Source: a bacterium (GTDB lineage: Bacteria > Patescibacteriota > Patescibacteriia > JAACEG01). From it: 5,162 bases of DNA. The stretch lies in contig JALULG010000040.1 of NCBI GenBank assembly GCA_027040785.1, forward strand, positions 1 through 5,162, written 5' to 3'. Numbering within the stretch: the first letter of the stretch is position 1; every line of letters starts with the position of its first letter. The notes under the pieces were generated by a model, which saw nothing but the letters and a program-made list of their open reading frames with translations, did not search any database and was not told where the DNA came from. This document shows positions 1 through 5,095 of this stretch, piece by piece. The translations under genes and the position numbers were made by a program.

Positions 1-70
1 ATATCAGAATTTATATCATAAATATTTTAAATAAAATTTATTTTTATTTTGAATTTTTGTATTAGTTTAC

Positions 71-310
71 CATCACCCTGGATTCATTTCAGGGTCTTGT
101 TTTTTCTGTCATGCTGAATCGCCCCCATGTCATGCTGAATCCTGTGCTGAATTTATTTCAGTATCGATTCAGCATCTCGTTTCCCCTCTGTCATGCTGAA
201 TTTGGTTCAGCATCTCGGAAGGAAAGAGTAAGACTTAAAACCACGAGATCCTGAAACAAGTTCAGGATGACAATGGCTAACCATGAGATCCTGAAACAAA
301 TTCAGAATTA
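71..310. repeat. Cluster of about six short dispersed palindromic repeats in both orientations
   Basis: Units in forward orientation (GTCAT, arm, loop, arm, ATCTCG) lie at 71-99 (diverged), 108-120 (left half only), 129-179 (apparently nested) and 190-217. Units in the opposite orientation (CGAGAT...GATGAC) lie at 244-271 and 284-310 (diverged). The cleanest are 190-217, with arms ATGCTGAA (193-200) and TTCAGCAT (206-213) round a 5-base loop, and 244-271, with arms ATCCTGAA (248-255) and TTCAGGAT (261-268) round a 5-base loop. The third base of the left arm changes G to C together with its partner (C to G), so pairing is kept. The last forward unit and the first reverse unit are inverted copies of each other, 26 bases apart, and could form a larger hairpin. 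I know this motif as a common intergenic repeat in varied bacteria. Its function and mobility are unknown to me, and no transposase is present in the window. Confidence 0.85.
129..179. repeat. Apparently nested palindromic repeat (one unit inside another)
   Basis: The outer arms ATGCTGAATC (132-141) and GATTCAGCAT (166-175) are a perfect 10-base inverted repeat and carry the usual unit ends, GTC on the left and CTCG on the right. Between them sits a second unit with arms CTGAA (147-151) and TTCAG (157-161). Pairing extends outward through a G-T wobble to about 144/164. The whole stretch can fold into one long, nearly continuous stem. The simplest reading is insertion of one repeat into the loop of another; partial duplication would look similar. 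Confidence 0.7.
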
Positions 311-326
311 TAGAAAGGGTTTTTTG

Positions 327-355
327 ATTACAAAATTGAATAAATTTGTTATAAT
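327..355 (+). promoter_or_regulatory. Likely sigma70-type promoter with extended -10 for the secreted-protein gene
   Basis: The -10 is a perfect TATAAT (350-355) preceded by TG plus one base (347-349), an extended -10. A 4-of-6 match to the -35 consensus, ATTACA (327-332), lies at the ideal 17-base spacing. The predicted start of transcription is near 362, giving a leader of about 125 bases. The gene at 489 is the only one downstream before a terminator. This is a pattern match only. Confidence 0.5.
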
Positions 356-359
356 AGTA

Positions 360-375
360 TTGACTTTTTAGTCAA
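360..375. promoter_or_regulatory. Perfect palindrome at the predicted start site (possible operator)
   Basis: TTGACT and AGTCAA form a perfect 6-base inverted repeat around TTTT. It lies exactly at the predicted +1 of the extended -10 promoter and includes the -35-like box of the second candidate. A repressor binding here could block both. It could instead be a small 5' RNA hairpin. No regulator gene is visible in the window, so the operator role is inference. Confidence 0.3.
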
Positions 376-388
376 AAAATGCTATCTT
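360..388 (+). promoter_or_regulatory. Possible second promoter downstream of the first
   Basis: TTGACT (360-365, 5 of 6 to the -35 consensus) and TATCTT (383-388, 4 of 6 to the -10 consensus) are 17 bases apart. Its start point would be near 395, with a leader of about 94 bases. It overlaps the start site of the upstream promoter, so the two could be alternatives. It is weaker than the extended -10 promoter and may be chance in AT-rich DNA. Confidence 0.3.
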
Positions 389-427
389 GTAGTGTCAAAA
401 ACAAAAAACCGTTCTTTAAAGAAAAAA

Positions 428-446
428 CGCGCGGATTGTCTGCGCG
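428..446. terminator. Strong GC hairpin in the leader; shaped as an intrinsic terminator for the minus strand
   Basis: Arms CGCGCGGA (428-435) and TCTGCGCG (439-446) pair over 8 positions, with one G-T wobble and a 3-base loop. Read on the minus strand the hairpin is followed directly by six T residues (complement of 422-427), the layout of a Rho-independent terminator. On the plus strand it is followed by AAATATATATTTT, a poor terminator, and sits in the 5' leader of the secreted-protein gene about 27 bases before its ribosome binding site. It could stop antisense transcription, stabilise the 5' end of the mRNA, or act as a weak attenuator. No minus-strand gene ends just upstream. Confidence 0.5.
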
Positions 447-473
447 AAATATATATTTTAACCCAAAAATTCT

Positions 474-481
474 AAAGGAGG
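474..481 (+). promoter_or_regulatory. Very strong ribosome binding site for the secreted-protein gene
   Basis: AAAGGAGG lies 7 bases before the ATG at 489, essentially a full anti-Shine-Dalgarno match. It fixes the start. An ATG at 484 is too close to the site and opens only a two-codon frame (ATG AAA TGA). Confidence 0.85.
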
Positions 482-488
482 ATATGAA

Positions 489-1994
489 ATGAAAAGATTA
501 ATTTTTATCACCGCGGTATTGTTTGTTGTTTTTTGGACTGTTCGGGCATTTGCCGGAACAGTTCAGGTTTCTTGGAATAAAAATGTTGAGCCGGACATTT
601 ACGGCTACAACATTCTTTATGGCACTGCCTCGGGGCAGTATGACACCACTCTTTCTTTTACAGAGGGAGAGGTATGCACCACAGACGGGTGCGCTTACCA
701 AATCGATGGGCTGACCGAAGGGACAACATATTATTTTGTTGTCCAAGCGGTTGATCTGGCCGGACAAACCTCAGAGTATTCTGATGAGGTCGTAAAGACC
801 GTTCAGAATAGTTTGGCGGTGAGTGGCGTCTCCGTTACTCAATTGTTCCAGGAGCTTCTGCCGGGAGCTTATGACCTTTTGGTCAAAGCCGATGGCACTT
901 ATGAAGTTACCTCGAGAGGTAACGGGGCCCCGACAGTTTCGGTGGCTTTATCTTCGTCTGAGATCATTGAGGGTGGAGGTGTAACCGTCACCGCAACGGC
1001 CAGCGATCCCGAAGGTGATTCACTTTCTTATGCGTGGTACCTGAACGGTACCCTGGAAGAGAGTGGATCGGAAACCTTTTCCCCGGTCGGACTGTCAGCC
1101 GGCACTTATTCTATTATGTGTCGGGTTGATGATGGAATGGGGAATACTGTGGACAGTTCCACGCTTTCTCTGACTGTTTTGGACGGTCCACATCTGACGG
1201 TTCCTACCTCTCTAACGCTATCGGCCAATTATGGCGATAGCAGTATTTCCGGAGAGATTTCCGTTTCCAATGGTGGAAACGGAAATATGGCATGGTCAGC
1301 CACGACCACGTCAGGGATTCTTTCTCTCTCCGAAGAAAACGGAGTAAATTCCGGAATCGTTTCCGTAACCGCCGATCTGTCCGGACTTGATCCGGGCGAT
1401 TATTACGGTGACGTAATTTTTACTTCGGACGATGCGGACAACAGCCCACAGACCGTTCAGGTCAAGATTACGGTCGCCGAGGCGGTAAGTGCCAGGACTG
1501 TCCCGGTCGGACCGAACGATTGGTCCTGGACCATTTCTCCAACCACAGAATCATCAAGATTCTCGGAAGGAGGAAGCTACGGTTCCCGGGATAATTGCTA
1601 CTTTGAAAAAGTTGGAACAGTGTTTACTGTTTCCAATGAAGAACGTTTTCTTAATTTGAAATTATATTTCACTGAACCTTCGGTGATTATAATTCAGCTA
1701 AGGAACGATAATTCGCCATCGCCGAGATGGAAAAGGATTATGGTGTCTTCGTTTGGGGACAGTTATGCAACATATTCCTCCAAAACCGGCTGGTTCCAGG
1801 CGTGGGGAAGTGGAACCATTGCTAATAAGGAGTTTTTGAACATCTCCACAGGAGAGGTAGATCTCTCAATAGATCTGACAACTGTCGGATTTAATTTAGG
1901 AGATCCGTGTAACGGAATGGGATTTTCCGTTTACACCTCCGATCCAAAGGTAATTTTTGGAGACATATCATTGTCTCCTAATTCGATATATTAA
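489..1994 (+). CDS. Secreted or surface multi-domain protein with FN3, PKD-like and BACON-like domains
   Basis: This is a 501-residue exported protein with no visible catalytic motif. Residues 1-22 form a signal peptide: Lys2-Arg3, a hydrophobic core, and a cleavage-like AFA before Gly23. Residues about 23-106 fit a fibronectin type III-like domain, with the conserved EPDIYGYNILYG and GLTEGTTYYFVVQAVD stretches and a likely disulfide pair, Cys63 and Cys68. Residues about 147-231 look like a PKD/cadherin-like domain (ASDPEGDSLSYAWYLNG). Residues about 236-330 look like a BACON-type Ig domain of the kind in which a short-repeat residual is compared with a background (SVSNGGNGNMAWS, then DPGDYYGDVIFTS). 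Residues about 340-501 form an aromatic, serine-rich C-terminal domain I do not recognise. There is no C-terminal anchor, LPXTG or sorting tail, so it is probably released or held non-covalently. Such domain chains usually serve adhesion or carbohydrate binding; a specific ligand cannot be inferred. The gene is monocistronic, with its own promoter region and terminator, and is far richer in G+C than the genes to its right. Confidence 0.9.
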   Translation: MKRLIFITAVLFVVFWTVRAFAGTVQVSWNKNVEPDIYGYNILYGTASGQYDTTLSFTEGEVCTTDGCAYQIDGLTEGTTYYFVVQAVDLAGQTSEYSDEVVKTVQNSLAVSGVSVTQLFQELLPGAYDLLVKADGTYEVTSRGNGAPTVSVALSSSEIIEGGGVTVTATASDPEGDSLSYAWYLNGTLEESGSETFSPVGLSAGTYSIMCRVDDGMGNTVDSSTLSLTVLDGPHLTVPTSLTLSANYGDSSISGEISVSNGGNGNMAWSATTTSGILSLSEENGVNSGIVSVTADLSGLDPGDYYGDVIFTSDDADNSPQTVQVKITVAEAVSARTVPVGPNDWSWTISPTTESSRFSEGGSYGSRDNCYFEKVGTVFTVSNEERFLNLKLYFTEPSVIIIQLRNDNSPSPRWKRIMVSSFGDSYATYSSKTGWFQAWGSGTIANKEFLNISTGEVDLSIDLTTVGFNLGDPCNGMGFSVYTSDPKVIFGDISLSPNSIY

Positions 1995-2007
1995 CCCAAC
2001 CTTTTAC

Positions 2008-2045
2008 AGGGCCGTTCTGATGGACGGCCCTTTTCTTGTTTTTTT
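2008..2045 (+). terminator. Intrinsic terminator of the secreted-protein gene
   Basis: GGGCCGTTC (2009-2017) and GGACGGCCC (2022-2030) pair over 9 positions with one G-T wobble around the loop TGAT, and an A-T pair at 2008/2031 extends the stem. A T-rich tail follows from 2031. It starts 13 bases after the TAA at 1992-1994. This is a textbook Rho-independent terminator on the plus strand. Confidence 0.93.
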
Positions 2046-2056
2046 CTTGTTTTTTT
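2035..2056. repeat. Tandem duplication of an 11-base unit, CTTGTTTTTTT
   Basis: The unit CTTGTTTTTTT occurs twice, head to tail and without mismatch (2035-2045 and 2046-2056), in the tail of the terminator. It could arise by replication slippage. It lies exactly where base composition drops, so it may mark an old junction. The TTG that opens the longest methyltransferase frame (2055-2057) is partly made by this repeat. Confidence 0.7.
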
Positions 2057-2075
2057 GTTAGTATTAAGGAAGTTA

Positions 2076-2771
2076 TTGTTTGATTTAAAAAGTTTTTTAT
2101 TTAAAATATCAAATGTGTTTATGGAAATTGATTGGAATAATTATAATAAAAACAAAAAAACAACTTCTTTTCCCCTTTTTTTACTTGAAAAATATATTAA
2201 AGGAAATGTTTTGGATTTGGGGTGCGGAGAGGGAGTGTATATTAAAAGAATTAAAAAAATAAATCATAGTATTAATGCTTACGGGGTTGATATTTCTTCG
2301 GAAATTATCAAAAAAGCGAAAAAAGAAGCTTCTGATATTGATTTTCAATCTGCCAGTGTGTATCAATTGCCTTATCTTGATAATTTTTTTGATTTAATTT
2401 ATTCTATTGATGTTATAGAACATTTGGATAATCCCGAAAAGATGTTAAAAGAAGTAAAAAGAATTTTAAAGCCGGGCGGAATTTTTATAATTCAAACTCC
2501 TAATTATCCGATTAAAAGAGTTTATGATTTCTATAATGTTGTTTCTAAAAAAAATTGGCGCCATAGCTTTAAAGACGATCCAACTCATATTTACAAATTT
2601 AATACTTTCAAACTCAAATCTATGTGTCAAAAATTTTTCAAAATTGTTGATTTGCGAGTTAGAAATATTTTTTTAGAAAAAAAAATATCATTTGTTGAAA
2701 AAATAAAAAAGAAAAAATATATCATTTCTTTTGTTTTAGGACAAAAAACAATAATAATATTAAAAAAATGA
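2076..2771 (+). CDS. Class I SAM-dependent methyltransferase of a surface-polysaccharide cluster
   Basis: The product would transfer a methyl group from S-adenosylmethionine, here probably to a sugar or a glycan end. Numbering from the chosen start (231 residues), the SAM-binding motif I VLDLGCGEG is at 45-53, the acidic motif GVDIS at 70-74, the motif IV region DVIEHL at 112-117, and LKPGG before the next strand at 131-135. This is the Methyltransf_11/25-like fold. I chose TTG at 2076 because AAGGA (2066-2070) precedes it by 5 bases. The longer TTG at 2055 sits in the terminator tail without a ribosome site. ATG at 2121 (216 residues) also keeps all motifs but lacks a ribosome site. No separate promoter is visible after the terminator. 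The gene overlaps the following acyltransferase by four bases (ATGA), so the two are surely cotranscribed. Its codons are extremely AT-rich. The family is certain; the substrate is unknown. Confidence 0.85.
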   Translation: MFDLKSFLFKISNVFMEIDWNNYNKNKKTTSFPLFLLEKYIKGNVLDLGCGEGVYIKRIKKINHSINAYGVDISSEIIKKAKKEASDIDFQSASVYQLPYLDNFFDLIYSIDVIEHLDNPEKMLKEVKRILKPGGIFIIQTPNYPIKRVYDFYNVVSKKNWRHSFKDDPTHIYKFNTFKLKSMCQKFFKIVDLRVRNIFLEKKISFVEKIKKKKYIISFVLGQKTIIILKK

Positions 2772-3238
2772 TTAAAATTAAAATATTTAAATTTTTAAAC
2801 AAAACTTTAAATAAAATCAGAACATTTTATTGGCGTATATTTTTTGGTCGCTTGTCGTCAAAAAGCAGGGTTTTGGGTAGGGTAAAAGTTTATTCTCCGG
2901 AAAATATTTTTTTGGGAAAATTTTCCAGTATTAATGAAGGTGTTTTGCTAAACGCCAGGGAAAAAATTAAGATTGGCGATTATGTTCATATTTCTCCTTT
3001 TTGTATTATCAATACGGGAGGATTGAATTATCAATTAAAAAAGGAAAAAAGAAAACATATTGCCAAAGAAATAATTATAGAAGACGGTGTTTGGATTGGA
3101 TCGGGAGCAATTATTAATCCCGGTGTAAAAATTGGTGAAAATAGTGTTATTGGTGCCGGGGCAGTGGTTTCTAAAGATATTCCGGCAAATGTTATCGCCG
3201 TTGGTGTCCCGGCAAAAATAATTAAAAAAATAACTTAA
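2768..3238 (+). CDS. Hexapeptide-repeat (left-handed beta-helix) acyltransferase, WbbJ/maltose acetyltransferase-like
   Basis: This 156-residue protein of the bacterial transferase hexapeptide family probably moves an acetyl group from acetyl-CoA to a sugar hydroxyl, working as a trimer. Hexapeptide-like turns run from about residue 40 to 145: GRVKVYSPENIFLG, then IKIGDYVHISPFCIINTGG, and the well-conserved second half IIIEDGVWIGSGAIINPGV, IGENSVIGAGAVVSKDIP and AVGVPAKII. The N-terminal 30 residues are basic and aromatic (FYWRIFFGR), as in membrane-associated members. At the place where many relatives have TGGHDY, with a catalytic His, this one has TGGLNY (83-88); His74 or His97 could take over. 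The start ATG overlaps the methyltransferase stop (ATGA). The stop overlaps that of the convergent flippase gene. The enzyme is likely to decorate the polysaccharide whose export machinery is encoded on the other strand. The acceptor is not predictable. Confidence 0.88.
   Translation: MIKIKIFKFLNKTLNKIRTFYWRIFFGRLSSKSRVLGRVKVYSPENIFLGKFSSINEGVLLNAREKIKIGDYVHISPFCIINTGGLNYQLKKEKRKHIAKEIIIEDGVWIGSGAIINPGVKIGENSVIGAGAVVSKDIPANVIAVGVPAKIIKKIT
3235..3238. other. Shared TTAA: overlapping stop codons of two convergent genes
   Basis: The plus-strand acyltransferase ends with TAA at 3236-3238. The minus-strand flippase ends with TAA read from 3237 to 3235. The self-complementary TTAA serves both. There is no room for a terminator between the genes, so at least one transcript must run into the other gene as antisense RNA. 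Confidence 0.95.
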
Positions 3239-4488
3239 TTTGCTTTTTTTAATAAAAATGTACTTAGGAGTAAGTTAAAAAATCTTATTATAATTTTTGA
3301 AAAAATAGCTCCCCATAAACCGAAAAAGTTTATCATTAAAAAAAGTAAGGAGATTTCTATAATTGCGGAAGATGTCCTGAAAATATAAATAGTTTTTGTC
3401 ATTTTTTGCGCTTGAAAAACAGATATGATTAACAATAAAGGAACGGCTAACAAGGAAACGGAAAACACTTGTGAATAAATTATGGAATTTTTATATTGAG
3501 GAAAGAATAGTTTAAATAAAAAAGGAGCTAACAGAATATAAATAATAATTATTAAAACAATAAATAAGGAAAATTTAAACAATTTGGGAAAAATTGTTTT
3601 TTTTATTTCTTGTAAATTATTTTTTGAAAATTTTGGCAAAGCCAGTGATTGGATATTTTTCAGTAACCCTTTAATTTGTTCGGTTGGAATTATGGAAAAA
3701 GAATAAATAGCCAATTCGGTCCCTCCTAAATAATGAAAAATTAATATTTTATCTATTTGCATTGCGATATTTCCTATAACATTCGCCCAAGTTAGTTTTT
3801 TTCCATAATCAATGGTAGTTTTATCTTTTTTCTTATTTGGTGGAAATTTTTTAATTATGCGTTTAAAAATTAAATATCTGAAAAATGTCCAAGCAATGAA
3901 ATATATCAAAACAATAAAAAATAAATTTTTAAAGAAGAAAAGACTTGCTATGATTAAGAAAATCGCCCCGATTCTGACACTTATAAAATATTTGGTGTAA
4001 TTTTCAAACAATTTTTTCCCTTGCAGGTACGGGCCGTAAAGATTAAAAGTATCAAAAAATGGTAAAAACATGGAAGCGATTAAAAGACTTAAGGCAATAT
4101 TTGTATTGTTGTTAAAATAATAATAAGCGCCTAAAAACAAACTTACCAAAGCTCCCAACGCTCCCCATTTGATTTTAGTTTTTACGGCAAGTAAAATTGA
4201 ACCCTCATATCCTTTGGCAACCGATCTAATCAAAGAAGTGTTTATTCCCGGCAAAGTGCTGATATTTAAAATTCCGATTATTGATAAAATATATTTATAA
4301 TTTCCATAAGTTTCTTTGGGAATTAAATTCGCAAAAGCGATAGCTAAAAGAAAAGAAGAAAAACTTGAACTTACCTGTCCTAAGGTTAGCCAAAAACCAC
4401 CTTTAAATAAATAGACCATATCCGTTTTGGTGTATTTTTCACTTTTGCGAAGTAATTGGTAAAATTTTATTTTTATTTTTTCAAACAT
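3235..4488 (-). CDS. Wzx-type lipid-linked oligosaccharide flippase (polysaccharide biosynthesis protein)
   Basis: This 417-residue integral membrane protein belongs to the polysaccharide-synthesis (MOP superfamily) transporters. It would flip undecaprenyl-pyrophosphate-linked glycan units from the cytoplasmic to the outer face of the inner membrane. A basic N-terminus is followed by many hydrophobic spans, clearest at about 36-56, 108-126, 170-206, 302-327, 340-358 and 375-413, in line with the usual 12-14 segments and a length just over 400. The family-like stretch FANLIPKETYGNYKYILSI follows the first span, and an amphipathic region with Asp246-Lys247 (MQIDKILI) opens the second half. I chose ATG at 4488: GGAGG lies 8 bases upstream, inside the last codons of the sugar transferase gene, whose stop is one base away. 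A GTG at 4503 in the same frame has no ribosome site and is less likely. The tight coupling with the sugar transferase indicates one operon. No promoter is seen between them. Confidence 0.88.
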   Translation of the reverse strand: MFEKIKIKFYQLLRKSEKYTKTDMVYLFKGGFWLTLGQVSSSFSSFLLAIAFANLIPKETYGNYKYILSIIGILNISTLPGINTSLIRSVAKGYEGSILLAVKTKIKWGALGALVSLFLGAYYYFNNNTNIALSLLIASMFLPFFDTFNLYGPYLQGKKLFENYTKYFISVRIGAIFLIIASLFFFKNLFFIVLIYFIAWTFFRYLIFKRIIKKFPPNKKKDKTTIDYGKKLTWANVIGNIAMQIDKILIFHYLGGTELAIYSFSIIPTEQIKGLLKNIQSLALPKFSKNNLQEIKKTIFPKLFKFSLFIVLIIIIYILLAPFLFKLFFPQYKNSIIYSQVFSVSLLAVPLLLIISVFQAQKMTKTIYIFRTSSAIIEISLLFLMINFFGLWGAIFSKIIIRFFNLLLSTFLLKKAN

Positions 4489-4489
4489 T

Positions 4490-5095
4490 TTATCTGCCTC
4501 CACCGCGTAGAATGGTGTTTATTGTTTTTAAAATTATGCTTGTATCCAGAGCAAAAGATCTGTTTTTGATATAAAATAAATCATATTGCATTTTTTCCAA
4601 AGAATCTTCTATGGATGAACCGTAAGGAAAATTTACTTGCGCCCAGCCGGTTAAACCCGGTTTAACGATTAAGCGTTGTTTGTAAAAAGGAATATGTTTT
4701 TCCAAAGTGGCGATAAATTCCGGTCTTTCCGGACGAGGCCCGATAAAACTCATTTCGCCACGTAAAACATTTAATAATTGGGGTAATTCATCTATTCGGG
4801 TTTTTCTAAAGAATTTTCCCAATTTTGTGATGCGAGGATCGTTCTCTTTTGCCCATTGAGCGCCGTTTTTTTCAGCATCTTTAATCATCGTGCGGAATTT
4901 AATCGCCCAAAAATTTTTATTGTTTTTCCCTGTTCTTATTTGTTGGAAAAATATCGGTCCGGGACTGTCTATTTTTATCAATAGGGCGATTATTGGCAAA
5001 AAGGGAATTGTTAAAAGTAAGCCGATTAAGGAAAAAATAATATCAAAAATTCTTTTACTGAATTCATAGAAGTTTTTTTCTCCTTCTTCAGTTCC
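4490..5095 (-). CDS. Initiating polyprenyl-phosphate sugar-1-phosphate transferase (PglC/WcaJ-type), 5' end broken or unresolved
   Basis: The enzyme moves a phospho-sugar from a nucleotide sugar to undecaprenyl phosphate, the first step of lipid-linked glycan assembly. The open frame spans 201 residues from the codon after an in-frame stop (5096-5098). Residues about 14-41 (KRIFDII, SLIG, then Pro31/Pro34) match the re-entrant membrane helix, followed by IDSPGPIFF. Then come KFRTM (66-70), the catalytic Asp-Glu dyad in DELPQ (Asp102, Glu103), GPRPERPEF (119-127), KPGLTGWAQVNFPYG (145-159) and the end at RGGGR. All catalytic-domain motifs are intact. The frame has no ATG, GTG or TTG before a TTG at 4999, which would cut the membrane helix in half and cannot be the true start. 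The residues before the helix (TEEGEKNFYEFSKR) still look native, so the gene probably once continued upstream, as in long-form members with an N-terminal domain, or began at a start now out of frame. It is the first gene of the minus-strand pair with the flippase. Confidence 0.88.
   Translation of the reverse strand, partial: GTEEGEKNFYEFSKRIFDIIFSLIGLLLTIPFLPIIALLIKIDSPGPIFFQQIRTGKNNKNFWAIKFRTMIKDAEKNGAQWAKENDPRITKLGKFFRKTRIDELPQLLNVLRGEMSFIGPRPERPEFIATLEKHIPFYKQRLIVKPGLTGWAQVNFPYGSSIEDSLEKMQYDLFYIKNRSFALDTSIILKTINTILRGGGR
4497..4501 (-). promoter_or_regulatory. Ribosome binding site for the flippase, inside the sugar transferase gene
   Basis: On the minus strand GGAGG is 8 bases before the ATG at 4488. 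It is made from the Gly-Gly codons at the very end of the sugar transferase frame (RGGGR). It decides for ATG 4488 over GTG 4503 and suggests translational coupling. Confidence 0.8.

Larger units (their letters stand above)
1..488. other. Gene-free region with palindromic repeats and the leader of the first gene
   Basis: I see no convincing coding frame on either strand here. The first 65 bases are almost pure A+T and hold nothing I can name. From 71 to 310 there are short palindromic repeats, described separately. From about 320 to 488 lie the promoter signals, a palindrome, a leader hairpin and the ribosome binding site of the secreted-protein gene. The neighbouring gene to the left lies outside the window, so I cannot say whether the repeats also form its 3' end or terminator. 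Confidence 0.75.

Noticed and set aside
71..310. CRISPR array
   Set aside because: Units vary in sequence, lie in both orientations, are unevenly spaced and have no regular spacers.
410..423. boxA-like antitermination site (GTTCTTTAAAG resembles TGCTCTTTAACA)
   Set aside because: The match is partial, there is no boxB or rRNA context, and the sequence is explained as well by a simple palindrome.
484..492. Two-codon frame ATG AAA TGA overlapping the secreted-protein start, as a regulatory mini-frame
   Set aside because: Its ATG is only two bases from the end of the Shine-Dalgarno sequence, too close for normal initiation. It is most likely chance.
523..714. 63-codon open frame on the plus strand in another frame
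   Set aside because: It is a shadow of the secreted-protein gene with no ribosome site of its own.
498..767. 89-codon open frame on the minus strand, opposite the start of the secreted-protein gene
   Set aside because: It lies wholly inside a gene with a strong ribosome site, signal peptide and FN3 domain, and its product has no recognisable feature.
2055..2075. TTG at 2055 as start of the methyltransferase
   Set aside because: It falls in the T-rich terminator tail and tandem repeat, with no Shine-Dalgarno sequence. TTG 2076 has AAGGA five bases upstream.
2181..2366. 61-codon open frame on the minus strand within the methyltransferase
   Set aside because: It overlaps the conserved SAM-binding motifs and arises easily in such AT-rich DNA.
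3812..4000. 62-codon open frame on the plus strand within the flippase
   Set aside because: It is the antisense of membrane segments and shows no domain or ribosome site.
4489..4503. GTG at 4503 as start of the flippase
   Set aside because: The GGAGG that would serve translation lies inside this extension and is ideally placed for the ATG at 4488.
5072..5079. Programmed -1 frameshift site of the A AAA AAC type
   Set aside because: The phase of the run relative to the charged-helix frame is not that of a classical slippery heptamer, and no downstream stimulatory structure was seen. An indel or junction is simpler, so it is kept only as one option.
2031..5080. Insertion-sequence ends or att-like direct repeats bounding the AT-rich block
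   Set aside because: The only match I found between the two edges is a short T-run with a C, which is expected by chance. No transposase or integrase is present.
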